This document shows positions 31,823 to 39,908 of a stretch of 64,000 bases of DNA, piece after piece. Below the pieces are notes generated by a model, which was not told the origin of the DNA, did not search any database, and saw only the letters and a program-made list of their open reading frames with translations. The stretch spans positions 124,001-188,000 of the forward strand of contig NZ_VIYJ01000011.1 of assembly GCF_008087085.1 (NCBI RefSeq), in the 5' to 3' direction. The stretch comes from Nocardioides rubriscoriae. GTDB taxonomy: Bacteria; Actinomycetota; Actinomycetes; Propionibacteriales; Nocardioidaceae. Positions within the stretch are counted from its first letter, which is position 1. Each line of letters opens with the position of its first letter. A program made the position numbers and the translations under genes.

Positions 31823-32854
31823 GTGACCGAGAACCCGTCCGCCCACCGGCTCGCCGCGTTCGTGGCCGACCTGCCCAAGGCCGAGCTGCACGTCCACCAC
31901 GTCGGGTCGGCCTCGCTGCGGATCGTCTCCGAGCTCGCCGAGCGCCACCCGGGCACCGTGCCGACCGAGTCCGAGGCGCTGCGGGCCTTCTACGAGTTCC
32001 GAGACTTCGCCCACTTCATCGAGGTCTACCTCGCGGTCGTCGCCCTGATCCGGACCCCCGACGACGTGCGCTACCTGACCTACGAGGTCGCCCGTGAGCT
32101 CGCGACCACCCAGTCGGTCCGCTACGCCGAGCTGACCTGCACGCCGTACACCTCGGTGCTGGCGGGCATCGCGATCGAGGACTACACCGACGCGATCGAG
32201 GACGCCCGGGTCGCCGCGGAGCGCGACTTCGGCCTGGTGCTGCGCTGGATCTACGACATCCCCGGCGAGTTCGGCCTGCCCGCCGCCGACGCGACGCTCG
32301 GCTACGCCCTGGACCACCGAACCGACGCGCTCGTCGGCTTCGGGCTGGGCGGACCCGAGGTCGGGGTGCCGCGGCCCCAGTTCGAGCCGCACTTCACCAC
32401 CGCCCGCGCCGCCGGGCTGCACTCGGTGCCGCACGCCGGTGAGACCACCGGCCCCCAGACGGTGTGGGACGCCGTACGCCTGCTCGGCGCGGAGCGGATC
32501 GGTCACGGCACCTCGTCGGCCTCCGACCCCGCCCTGCTGGCCCACCTCGCCGAGCGGGCCATCCCGCTCGAGGTGTGCCCGTCGTCCAACGTCGCGACCC
32601 GGGCGGTCGCCTCGCTCGACGAGCACCCGCTGCGGCAGTTCGTCGAGGCCGGGGTCGTGGTGACGATCGGCTCCGACGACCCGCCGATGTTCGGCACGAC
32701 GCTCAACCGTGAGTACGAGATCGCCGCCGACCTGCTCGACCTCGACGAGCACGGCGTCGCCGACGTCGCCCGGGCCGGGGTCGCTGCCTCCTTCGCCCCC
32801 GACGACGTCAAGGCCCGCCTGCACGACGAGATCGCGGCGTACGTCGCCGGCTGA
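31823..32854 (+). CDS. Adenosine deaminase-family enzyme (possibly aminodeoxyfutalosine deaminase)
   Basis: The 343-residue TIM-barrel protein has the metal-binding H23-V-H25 (KAELHVHHVGSAS), HAGET (proton shuttle glutamate) and SDDPPMFGT with the metal aspartate. It hydrolyses an amino group from an adenine-type substrate. The HHVGSAS start, where classical adenosine deaminases have HLDG, is shared by actinobacterial members, some of which act on 6-aminodeoxyfutalosine in menaquinone synthesis. No menaquinone genes are near, so substrate remains open. GTG 31823 gives the family N-terminus. Confidence 0.85.
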   Translation: MTENPSAHRLAAFVADLPKAELHVHHVGSASLRIVSELAERHPGTVPTESEALRAFYEFRDFAHFIEVYLAVVALIRTPDDVRYLTYEVARELATTQSVRYAELTCTPYTSVLAGIAIEDYTDAIEDARVAAERDFGLVLRWIYDIPGEFGLPAADATLGYALDHRTDALVGFGLGGPEVGVPRPQFEPHFTTARAAGLHSVPHAGETTGPQTVWDAVRLLGAERIGHGTSSASDPALLAHLAERAIPLEVCPSSNVATRAVASLDEHPLRQFVEAGVVVTIGSDDPPMFGTTLNREYEIAADLLDLDEHGVADVARAGVAASFAPDDVKARLHDEIAAYVAG

Positions 32855-32912
32855 GCCCGACGGAGCCTGGCGGGTCCGATGCGGCCGGGCTGGCCCCGCT
32901 CTGGCAGACTGG

Positions 32913-33066
32913 CGACATCGAAGGGGAGTAGTTCCCGTCCATCGTCCCGCTCGCGGGGCGCGGAGGTGCATCGACATACTGGCGGCCACGGTCGCCCGGT
33001 GCACCGCCCGGCTCGACCGTCAGGTCGGACCCGGGTGAACGAGACCTTCGGCACGTCACCCGTGCC
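32913..33066 (+). promoter_or_regulatory. yybP-ykoY manganese riboswitch upstream of mntP
   Basis: Conserved pieces of the Mn2+ aptamer are visible: AAGGGGAGTAG at 32921-32931, CATCGACATACTGG at 32969-32982 and GGGTGAACGAGACCTT at 33033-33048, followed by a stem at 33050-33066 (GGCACG/CGTGCC). This element senses Mn2+ and switches on exporters such as MntP, the gene directly downstream. Confidence 0.88.
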
Positions 33067-33082
33067 GGAGCGACCCCTGGTT

Positions 33083-33106
33083 CTTCCGGCAGACACCTAC
33101 CGGAAG
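33083..33106 (+). promoter_or_regulatory. Ribosome-site hairpin, likely riboswitch expression platform
   Basis: CTTCCGG (33083-33089) pairs with CCGGAAG (33100-33106), which covers most of the mntP ribosome site GGAAGG (33102-33107). This suggests control of translation by exposing or hiding the site. Confidence 0.6.
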
Positions 33107-33116
33107 GCCCTCCCTC

Positions 33117-33680
33117 ATGTCGTTCCTCACCCTGTTCCTCATCGCGGTCGGCCTGTCGGCCGACGCCTTCGCCGTCGCCCTCGGCAAGGGCCTGCAGATG
33201 CGGCGCCTGTCGGCGCAGGGCGTCCTCGCGCTGGCCATCACCTTCGGTCTCTTCCAGGGCCTGATGCCCGTGCTGGGCTGGGCGGTCGCGACCGGCTTCA
33301 GCGACTACGTCACCTCCGTCGACCACTGGATCGCCTTCGGCCTGCTCGCCGTCATCGGCGCCAAGATGATCTGGGAGGCCTTCGGTGACGACGAAGGCGA
33401 TGAAGGCGACGGCCGCGTGCCCTTCGTCGAGCTGATGGTGCTCGGCGTCGCCACCAGCATCGACGCCCTCGCGGTCGGCATCAGCTTCGCGTTCCTCGAC
33501 GTCTCGGTCGCCTTTGCCGCCGTGCTGATCGGCGTCACGACGTTCGTGCTGACCGCGGTCGGGGTCTTTCTCGGGCACCGGGCCGGGGTGAGGTTCCGCG
33601 GGCCCGCCGAGGTCGTCGGCGGGCTCGTGCTGATCGGGATCGGCCTCAAGATCCTGCTCGAGCACACCGGGGTCGTCTGA
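33117..33680 (+). CDS. mntP: Manganese efflux pump MntP
   Basis: MntP exports Mn2+ and protects against its excess. The 187-residue protein has six membrane helices in two related halves, each with the conserved aspartate motif: GLSADAFAVALGKG (about 12-25) and ATSIDALAVGISF (about 115-127). A short acidic loop (DDEGDEGDG) joins the halves. GGAAGG lies 9 nt before the ATG inside a hairpin, and a manganese riboswitch precedes it, which confirms the role. Confidence 0.95.
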   Translation: MSFLTLFLIAVGLSADAFAVALGKGLQMRRLSAQGVLALAITFGLFQGLMPVLGWAVATGFSDYVTSVDHWIAFGLLAVIGAKMIWEAFGDDEGDEGDGRVPFVELMVLGVATSIDALAVGISFAFLDVSVAFAAVLIGVTTFVLTAVGVFLGHRAGVRFRGPAEVVGGLVLIGIGLKILLEHTGVV

Positions 33681-33707
33681 CTGGGTGCGTCCCTCACGCG
33701 CGCCGAA

Positions 33708-33735
33708 GCGCCCGACTTTGCCGAGGGTCGGGCGC
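33708..33735 (+). terminator. Hairpin terminator after mntP
   Basis: A perfect 9-bp stem, GCGCCCGAC (33708-33716) with GTCGGGCGC (33727-33735) and a 10-nt loop, 27 bp after the mntP stop. Confidence 0.65.
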
Positions 33736-33766
33736 ATGGGGTTGCCTCTTGGCAGACTCCCTCCGC

Positions 33767-34250
33767 GTGACCGTCTACGAGCCCGTCGTGTCCCCACCGC
33801 CCCCCCGCGACTGAGCAGCAGCTCGAGGCCGCCGAAAGCGTGTTGGGCTACGTCCTTCCTGACACCTACAAGAGCCTGTTGCGCGAGCAGAACGGCGGTT
33901 ACCTCGCGCGGACACGCTTCCCTACCGACCTCGCGTCGTCCTGGTCAGAGGAGCACATCGCTGTCGAAAGGCTGCTGGGGGTAGGCAATGCCGATGCTGC
34001 AATCGACGGCAAGTTCGGCAGTCCCTACATGGTGCACGAATGGGACTACCCCGACATTGGGCTCGTCATCTTCAACACTCCCAGCGCAGGTCACGACACG
34101 GTCATGCTCGACTACACAGCCTGCGGGCGAGGTGGGGAGCCATCGGTCGTCTATATCGACGAGGACCGGGTCCCCCGGAACGTCGCACCCACCCTTGCGG
34201 CATTTCTTGACGCCCTTGCCGCCGAGGCAGCGACCGACGACGGGCTGTGA
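33767..34250 (+). CDS. SUKH (SMI1/KNR4) family protein, frameshifted near the 5' end
   Basis: The frame ending at 34250 reads a complete small SUKH domain: a start helix TEQQLEAAESVLGYVLPDTYKS, then LLREQNGG, a middle EWDYPDIGLV strand block and HDTVMLDY. No usual start exists upstream in that frame. GTG 33767, with CAGACT 8 nt before it, opens the frame MTVYEPVVSPPP but hits TGA 33812 after a run of seven C (33800-33806). One C fewer would join both parts into a 160-residue protein. Without the shift only GTG 33840 remains, which removes the first helix. SUKH proteins are often immunity proteins against contact-dependent toxins; no toxin gene is seen nearby. Confidence 0.6.
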
Positions 34251-34344
34251 ACCTCATCCGCCCGACTCTGCCGCCATGAGGGCTCCGCCTGGTCATGCCG
34301 CATCGAAGGCTCCGTCTGGCTCGTCCGACCCACGGGTAGTGCGC

Positions 34345-34803
34345 TCAACCGGGCTGATTGTCGACCTTGAGACTGGCGAGCTTGTTCAGAGCGTCGCGGA
34401 CTTGCTCAGAATGGGATTCCCCGAGGCAGGCGCGAAGATCCTCCTCCAACGCCGCGACCTCCGTCTCGGCAGCCTTCAGCAAGGATGCGCCTTCTTCAGT
34501 GAGGTGAAGCTCTCTGACGTGGTGGTGTAGCGGGTGAGCGCGACGCTCCACCCAACCTCGCTCCTCGGCCCGAGCGACCAGAGTGGTGATGTTCTGTGGG
34601 CTCACGCCCAGACGCCGGGCCAGCTCTGCCCCGGTCAGGCCGGGAGCGACAAAGACGTTCATCAGTACCCCGTACTGGGCGTTCGAGAGTCGCAGCCGTT
34701 TTAGGCGGGCTTCCTTGAGCGCCTCGACCGCCAGGAACGCGCGACGCAACGACCAGATGACGCGATCAGCGGGCGCTGTGCCGGCGCTTTGATCTCCACT
34801 CAT
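34345..34803 (-). CDS. MarR-family transcriptional regulator
   Basis: The 152-residue winged-helix protein has the recognition region LTGAELARRLGVSPQNITTLVARAEERGWVER (about 56-88) and a His-rich wing (HPLHHHVREL). It is divergent from a VOC-SDR gene pair, so it probably represses both itself and that pair in response to a small molecule. ATG 34803 lies 6 nt from a TAGGGT box (minus strand 34815-34810). Base use is less GC-rich than in the flanking chromosome. Confidence 0.88.
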   Translation of the reverse strand: MSGDQSAGTAPADRVIWSLRRAFLAVEALKEARLKRLRLSNAQYGVLMNVFVAPGLTGAELARRLGVSPQNITTLVARAEERGWVERRAHPLHHHVRELHLTEEGASLLKAAETEVAALEEDLRACLGESHSEQVRDALNKLASLKVDNQPG

Positions 34804-34830
34804 GCTGCCACCCTAAAGGAGATGCTTGTT

Positions 34831-34857
34831 ATCAATATGTTGATGCCCTTCAATATG
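34831..34857. promoter_or_regulatory. Candidate MarR operator between divergent genes
   Basis: A perfect ATCAA-TATG-TTGAT palindrome (34831-34844), with CAATATG repeated at 34833-34839 and 34851-34857, stands out as AT-rich in a GC-rich genome. It lies between the marR-like gene and the VOC gene. Confidence 0.6.
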
Positions 34858-34898
34858 TGAGTGCCAGCAGCTCGCTGTCGAGGACAAAGGGAGACGCC

Positions 34899-35291
34899 AT
34901 GACGACGAAGTTAGACGGAATTATGATCTGGGTCGCTGACGTGCCGACCTCGGTGCGGTTTTACGACGAGGCCTTCGGGATCGCAGCCCGCTGGGTCCGC
35001 GACGAGGGTGACTACGCCCAGCTCGAGACGGGCGAGACGACGCTTCAACTGGCTGCCCTGGCAGCGGCGCCGACCAGCGGCCTGCAGATCACCCCCCACC
35101 AGCCCGACGGACCGGCGGCTGCGGTCCAGCTCTCGCTGGCGGTCGACGACGTGCTGGCTGCGGTGACCACGGCGGTCAAGGCCGGAGCGGTTCTGGCGGT
35201 GGAGCCGGTCACCAAGCCCTGGGGTCAGGTCGTGGCCTACCTGCGTGATCGTGACGGCGTCCTGATCGAGCTCACCGGGGACGGTCAATAA
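34899..35291 (+). CDS. VOC-superfamily (glyoxalase/bleomycin-resistance-like) protein
   Basis: A 130-residue protein with two beta-alpha-beta-beta-beta halves: DGIMIWVADVPTSVRFYDEAFG and VQLSLAVDDVLAAVTTAVKAGA, ending YLRDRDGVLIELTG. The final glutamate (LIE) would be a metal ligand. The substrate is unknown. An in-frame GTG at 34857 exists, but ATG 34899 with AAAGGGAG before it matches the family start. The next gene, an SDR, begins two bases after its TAA stop, so they form one operon opposite the MarR regulator. Confidence 0.83.
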   Translation: MTTKLDGIMIWVADVPTSVRFYDEAFGIAARWVRDEGDYAQLETGETTLQLAALAAAPTSGLQITPHQPDGPAAAVQLSLAVDDVLAAVTTAVKAGAVLAVEPVTKPWGQVVAYLRDRDGVLIELTGDGQ

Positions 35292-35292
35292 G

Positions 35293-36036
35293 GTGAACGG
35301 CCTCGTAGTCCTGATCACCGGCGCCACCTCTGGAATCGGACTGGGACTAGCCCTACGCATGGCGGCTCGCGGGGACCAGGTCATCATCAGCGGGCGAGAT
35401 CCGGAAAAGGTCAAGCACGTTACCGAAGCACACCCTCAGCTCGCCGGCATCGTCATCGACGTCCGCGACCTCGCCTCGATCCGCAACGGGCTGGCAGAGG
35501 TGGCCGAGCGTCACGACGGCCGTCTGGACATGCTGGTGAACAACGCCGGGATCCAGCGACGCCTGAACTTCACCAACGAGCAGCTGCCCGACCTCGATCT
35601 CGTCGCTGACGAGGTTGCTACGAACCTCACCGGCTTCATCGGAGTCACCACGACTGCACTTCCGCTACTCCGGACAGCACCGTCGGCGACCGTCGTTCAC
35701 ATCGGCTCGGGCCTCGGACTGGTACCCCTGGTGGCCGCACCCGTTTACTCGGCTACCAAGGCAGCGGTGCACTCCTTCACGATCAGCCTGCGAGCGCAGC
35801 TCGCGGACAGCAACGTGAGCGTCGTTGAGGTGATCCCGCCCGCCGTGGTGACCGAGCTCCACCGCGACCAGCCGTCACCGCCGCCACGAGTAATGGCCCT
35901 CGACGACTTCCTCGACGCCACGATGAAGGGGCTGGACGCCGGCCGACCCGAGGTCTACGTCGGACTCACCAAAGCCCTCCGCATCGGAGCACGGATCTCG
36001 CCACGCCGGTTCCTCAGCATCGTCAACAAGCCATGA
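35293..36036 (+). CDS. Short-chain dehydrogenase/reductase
   Basis: A 247-residue NAD(P)-dependent oxidoreductase with the nucleotide-binding TGATSGIG (about 10-17), NNAG (about 86-89), catalytic serine in HIGSG and Y-x3-K as YSATK (about 153-157). The sequence resembles the DltE-type SDR group (QRRLNF after NNAGI). The substrate is unknown. GTG 35293 has no own ribosome site, so it relies on coupling to the VOC gene. Codon choice is slightly less GC-rich than in the core genes. Confidence 0.88.
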   Translation: MNGLVVLITGATSGIGLGLALRMAARGDQVIISGRDPEKVKHVTEAHPQLAGIVIDVRDLASIRNGLAEVAERHDGRLDMLVNNAGIQRRLNFTNEQLPDLDLVADEVATNLTGFIGVTTTALPLLRTAPSATVVHIGSGLGLVPLVAAPVYSATKAAVHSFTISLRAQLADSNVSVVEVIPPAVVTELHRDQPSPPPRVMALDDFLDATMKGLDAGRPEVYVGLTKALRIGARISPRRFLSIVNKP

Positions 36037-36321
36037 CCCCGTGAGTAACGCCGCTGCCGGGCTCGGCCTTGAAGCGCAAGCCGCGAACCCCGTCACAGGC
36101 GGCCCACCGCCGAACTGCCACCCCGACCGGGTTGCCATAGTCGGCCACCATGCCGCCATACGGGATCCGCCCGACCTTGCCGCGTACGGTGCGCGGGCAT
36201 GCCGAAGATCGAGCCGTGGCTCGCGCGTCGGACGATGCCGAAGTAGTGAACAACCGGCGCACGGTGTGCAGCGCGTGGTCACGATCAGGGTGCCCGGTCG
36301 GCGGGATAAGGTGGCGGAGTT
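36037..36321. other. Intergenic stretch without a supported gene
   Basis: About 285 bp between the SDR gene and tRNA-Arg. Open frames exist on both strands, but none has a ribosome site, a family match or normal codon use. TAAGGT at 36307-36312 is a plausible -10 box for the tRNA. The rest may be decayed accessory DNA. Confidence 0.5.
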
Positions 36322-36395
36322 GCCTCCGTAGCTCAGTTGGATAGAGCAGCGGGTTTCTACCCCGACGGTCGCGGGTTCGAATCCTGCCGGGGGTG
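36322..36395 (+). tRNA. tRNA-Arg (TCT anticodon)
   Basis: Cloverleaf with acceptor GCCTCCG/CGGGGGT, D-arm GCTCAGTTGGATAGAGC, anticodon loop TTTCTAC giving TCT, and T-arm GCGGG-TTCGAAT-CCTGC. CCA is not encoded. Such tRNA-Arg genes are common integration sites, and an accessory-looking block lies just upstream. Confidence 0.93.
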
Positions 36396-36431
36396 CTGGT
36401 GAGGCGCTGGTTCGTTGCGTGCCGGCGGAGG

Positions 36432-37244
36432 TCAGCCCAGCTGGTCGGCGACCCGTCCGGCCTGCAGGGCCGCGAGGTCGTCGGTGCTGTCGAGAACACC
36501 GCTGGTGTCCTCGCCGAGCGTGTAGGTGCCGACGATCGAGATGAACTGACCGCTGAGGGCGACCACGAACTGGTAGGCCAGGTCGAACGACTGCCCGCCC
36601 GAGGCGATGGTGCCGGTCATGTCGACCCGCAGCTGGTCCTCGGCGCCGGGCAGGTCGACCGAGTCGTCGTAGGCGATGTCGAGGGAGAACGCGACGCCGT
36701 CCTTGTCGGTCGTGTCGACCGAGGTGCACTGCTGGAGCGTGTCGGTGAAGTCGGCGAAGGCGGGAGCGACCGCGGAGGCGTCGGCGTAGGCCTCGATCTT
36801 GGACGAGACCGCGCTCTGGCCGCCGTCGCCCTCGGCGGTGTACTCGACCTCGGCCTCGCTGTCGGGCTCGAAGCCCAGGGCGTCGCTGAACTGGCCGATG
36901 TCGCCCAGGCAGGTGCCCTCGAAGGTGTCGTTGGTGTCGTCGGTGCTGTCGGCGGGGCTCTGCGTGAAGCCCGCGGGCACCTCGTCGGCGGTCACCAGGA
37001 CCGCCGTCAGCTCGTCCTCGGTGGGGACGGCGGCGCTCGAGGTGTCGTCGGTCGCCTCGGTGCTCGGTGCGTCGGACGTCGTGCTGCCGTCGGCCTGGGC
37101 CGCGGTTGACGACGGGTCGTCACCGGCGGAGGAGTCGTCGTTGCCCCCGCACGCGGCCAGGGCCAGCGCGAGCAGCAGTGCGGTGGACGCGGCCGTCGTA
37201 CGGCGGCGCAGGGACGTCGAGGTGCTCAGCAGGGGGGTGTCCAC
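36432..37244 (-). CDS. Secreted lipoprotein of unknown function
   Basis: The 270-residue protein begins at GTG 37244 with a signal peptide and lipobox LALAAC (about residue 32), so it should be lipid-anchored on the outer face of the membrane. A 50-residue Ser/Thr/Asp-rich linker follows. The folded domain starts near TEDELTAVLVTADEVPAGFT and has two further cysteines (TCLGD and QQCTS) that may form a disulfide. This pattern resembles actinobacterial sensor-type lipoproteins, but no function is known. TAGGGT 8 nt before the GTG (minus 37258-37253) decides the start. Confidence 0.75.
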   Translation of the reverse strand: MDTPLLSTSTSLRRRTTAASTALLLALALAACGGNDDSSAGDDPSSTAAQADGSTTSDAPSTEATDDTSSAAVPTEDELTAVLVTADEVPAGFTQSPADSTDDTNDTFEGTCLGDIGQFSDALGFEPDSEAEVEYTAEGDGGQSAVSSKIEAYADASAVAPAFADFTDTLQQCTSVDTTDKDGVAFSLDIAYDDSVDLPGAEDQLRVDMTGTIASGGQSFDLAYQFVVALSGQFISIVGTYTLGEDTSGVLDSTDDLAALQAGRVADQLG

Positions 37245-37252
37245 GGCGCAGG

Positions 37253-37258
37253 ACCCTA
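37253..37258 (-). promoter_or_regulatory. Leaderless-type -10 box (TAGGGT) of the lipoprotein gene
   Basis: On the minus strand TAGGGT ends 8 nt before GTG 37244; any longer reading frame would start inside or before this promoter. Confidence 0.5.
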
Positions 37259-37273
37259 CGCGAGACGCGGGGG

Positions 37274-38716
<1,443 letters not shown>

Positions 38717-38723
38717 GGCGTGC

Positions 38724-38729
38724 ACTCTA
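38724..38729 (-). promoter_or_regulatory. Leaderless-type -10 box (TAGAGT) of the aminopeptidase P gene
   Basis: Seven nt separate it from GTG 38716 on the minus strand. It lies about 50 bp from the divergent TAGGCT box of prsW. Confidence 0.5.
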
Positions 38730-38774
38730 CGCGCGCGGACACAGCCGCGGCCGGTGGCCGGGACCCGCTGCGGA

Positions 38775-38780
38775 TAGGCT
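38775..38780 (+). promoter_or_regulatory. Leaderless-type -10 box (TAGGCT) of prsW
   Basis: TAGGCT lies 6 nt before ATG 38787, with no ribosome site between. Confidence 0.5.
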
Positions 38781-38786
38781 CCCCCC

Positions 38787-39908
38787 ATGCCCGGCCGCCG
38801 TCTCGACAGCGTCACGTTCACGGTCGTCGTGACCGTGACGGTGGGTCTCGGCGTTCTGGTGATGCTCGCCGTCCTGGCGTTGTCGGGGGCGCCTACGGTG
38901 ACCCTGGTGGCCACGGTGCTGGCGGCGCTGCCGGTCGTGCCCCTCGTGGCGGCGTACCTCTGGCTCGACCGCTACGAGCCCGAGCCGACCTCGTTGCTGG
39001 TCTACGCGATGCTGTGGGGCGCCTTCGCGGCCACCGCGATCGCCATCGTCGTGGGCGGCATCGGCGGGCTCTTCGTGCCGGTGACCGGCCACGCCTCCCT
39101 GGCGGTCGTCGCCCCGGTCACCGAGGAGGCGGCCAAGGGCTTCTTCCTCCTGCTGCTGCTCTGGTGGCGCCGCGCCGAGCTCGACGGCCTGCTCGACGGC
39201 ATCGTCTACGCCGGCATGATCGGCATCGGGTTCGCCTTCACCGAGAACATCCTCTACCTCTCCGCGGCCTACAACGGGACCGACGGCATGGGCCCCGGCG
39301 GCATCGCCGGGGTGACCTCCACCTTCGTGCTGCGCTGCGTCTTCAGCCCGTTCGCCCACCCGCTGTTCACCGCCTTCACCGGCATCGGGATCGGCATCGC
39401 CGTCGGCTCGCGCAGCCGCTCGGTGCGCGTGCTGGCGCCGCTGGGCGGCTACCTCGTCGCGGTGCTCGCCCACGGCGCCTGGAACGGCTCGACCGTCTTC
39501 GGCGTCGCGGGCTTCGGCCTCGTCTACGTCGTGCTGATGCTGCCGGCGCTCGGCGGCCTCACGGCTCTGGCCCTGTGGGCCCGCCGTTCCGAGGCCACCA
39601 TGCTCGCCGCGGCCCTGCAGGACGCCGCCCAGCGCCGCCTGATCCCGGCCACCGACATCGGCTGGGTCGTCGACCTGCGGGCGCGACGGGCGGCCCGCCT
39701 GCACGCCCAGCGCACCGGCGGCAAGGCCGCGGCCCGGGCGATGGCCGACTACCAGCAGGCCCTGATCGAGCTCGGGTTCCTCCACCACCGGCTCCTGCGC
39801 GGCACCGCGCCCGACGACTGGCAGGAGCGCGGCGCGCTCCACGTCGCCCGCATCCGCGAGGTCCGGCCCCACGTCGCGTTCCCCGGACAGGTGGTCCCCA
39901 CAGCATGA
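38787..39908 (+). CDS. prsW: PrsW-family intramembrane metalloprotease
   Basis: PrsW proteases cut membrane proteins such as anti-sigma factors inside the bilayer. The 373-residue protein has about eight membrane helices in the first 280 residues, with the E-E-x-x-K motif TEEAAKG (about 111-117), the FAFTENILY segment and conserved histidines in FAHPLFTAFTG and VLAHGAWNG. A soluble Arg/Ala-rich tail (about 285-373) is predicted inside the cell. The stop overlaps the ATG of the first dynamin-like GTPase, suggesting an operon. Its substrate is unknown. Confidence 0.88.
   Translation: MPGRRLDSVTFTVVVTVTVGLGVLVMLAVLALSGAPTVTLVATVLAALPVVPLVAAYLWLDRYEPEPTSLLVYAMLWGAFAATAIAIVVGGIGGLFVPVTGHASLAVVAPVTEEAAKGFFLLLLLWWRRAELDGLLDGIVYAGMIGIGFAFTENILYLSAAYNGTDGMGPGGIAGVTSTFVLRCVFSPFAHPLFTAFTGIGIGIAVGSRSRSVRVLAPLGGYLVAVLAHGAWNGSTVFGVAGFGLVYVVLMLPALGGLTALALWARRSEATMLAAALQDAAQRRLIPATDIGWVVDLRARRAARLHAQRTGGKAAARAMADYQQALIELGFLHHRLLRGTAPDDWQERGALHVARIREVRPHVAFPGQVVPTA

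Noticed and set aside
36023..36499. Minus-strand frame with GRIPYGG, reminiscent of serine recombinases
   Set aside because: The match is too short, the frame crosses the tRNA-Arg gene, and no catalytic domain is present.
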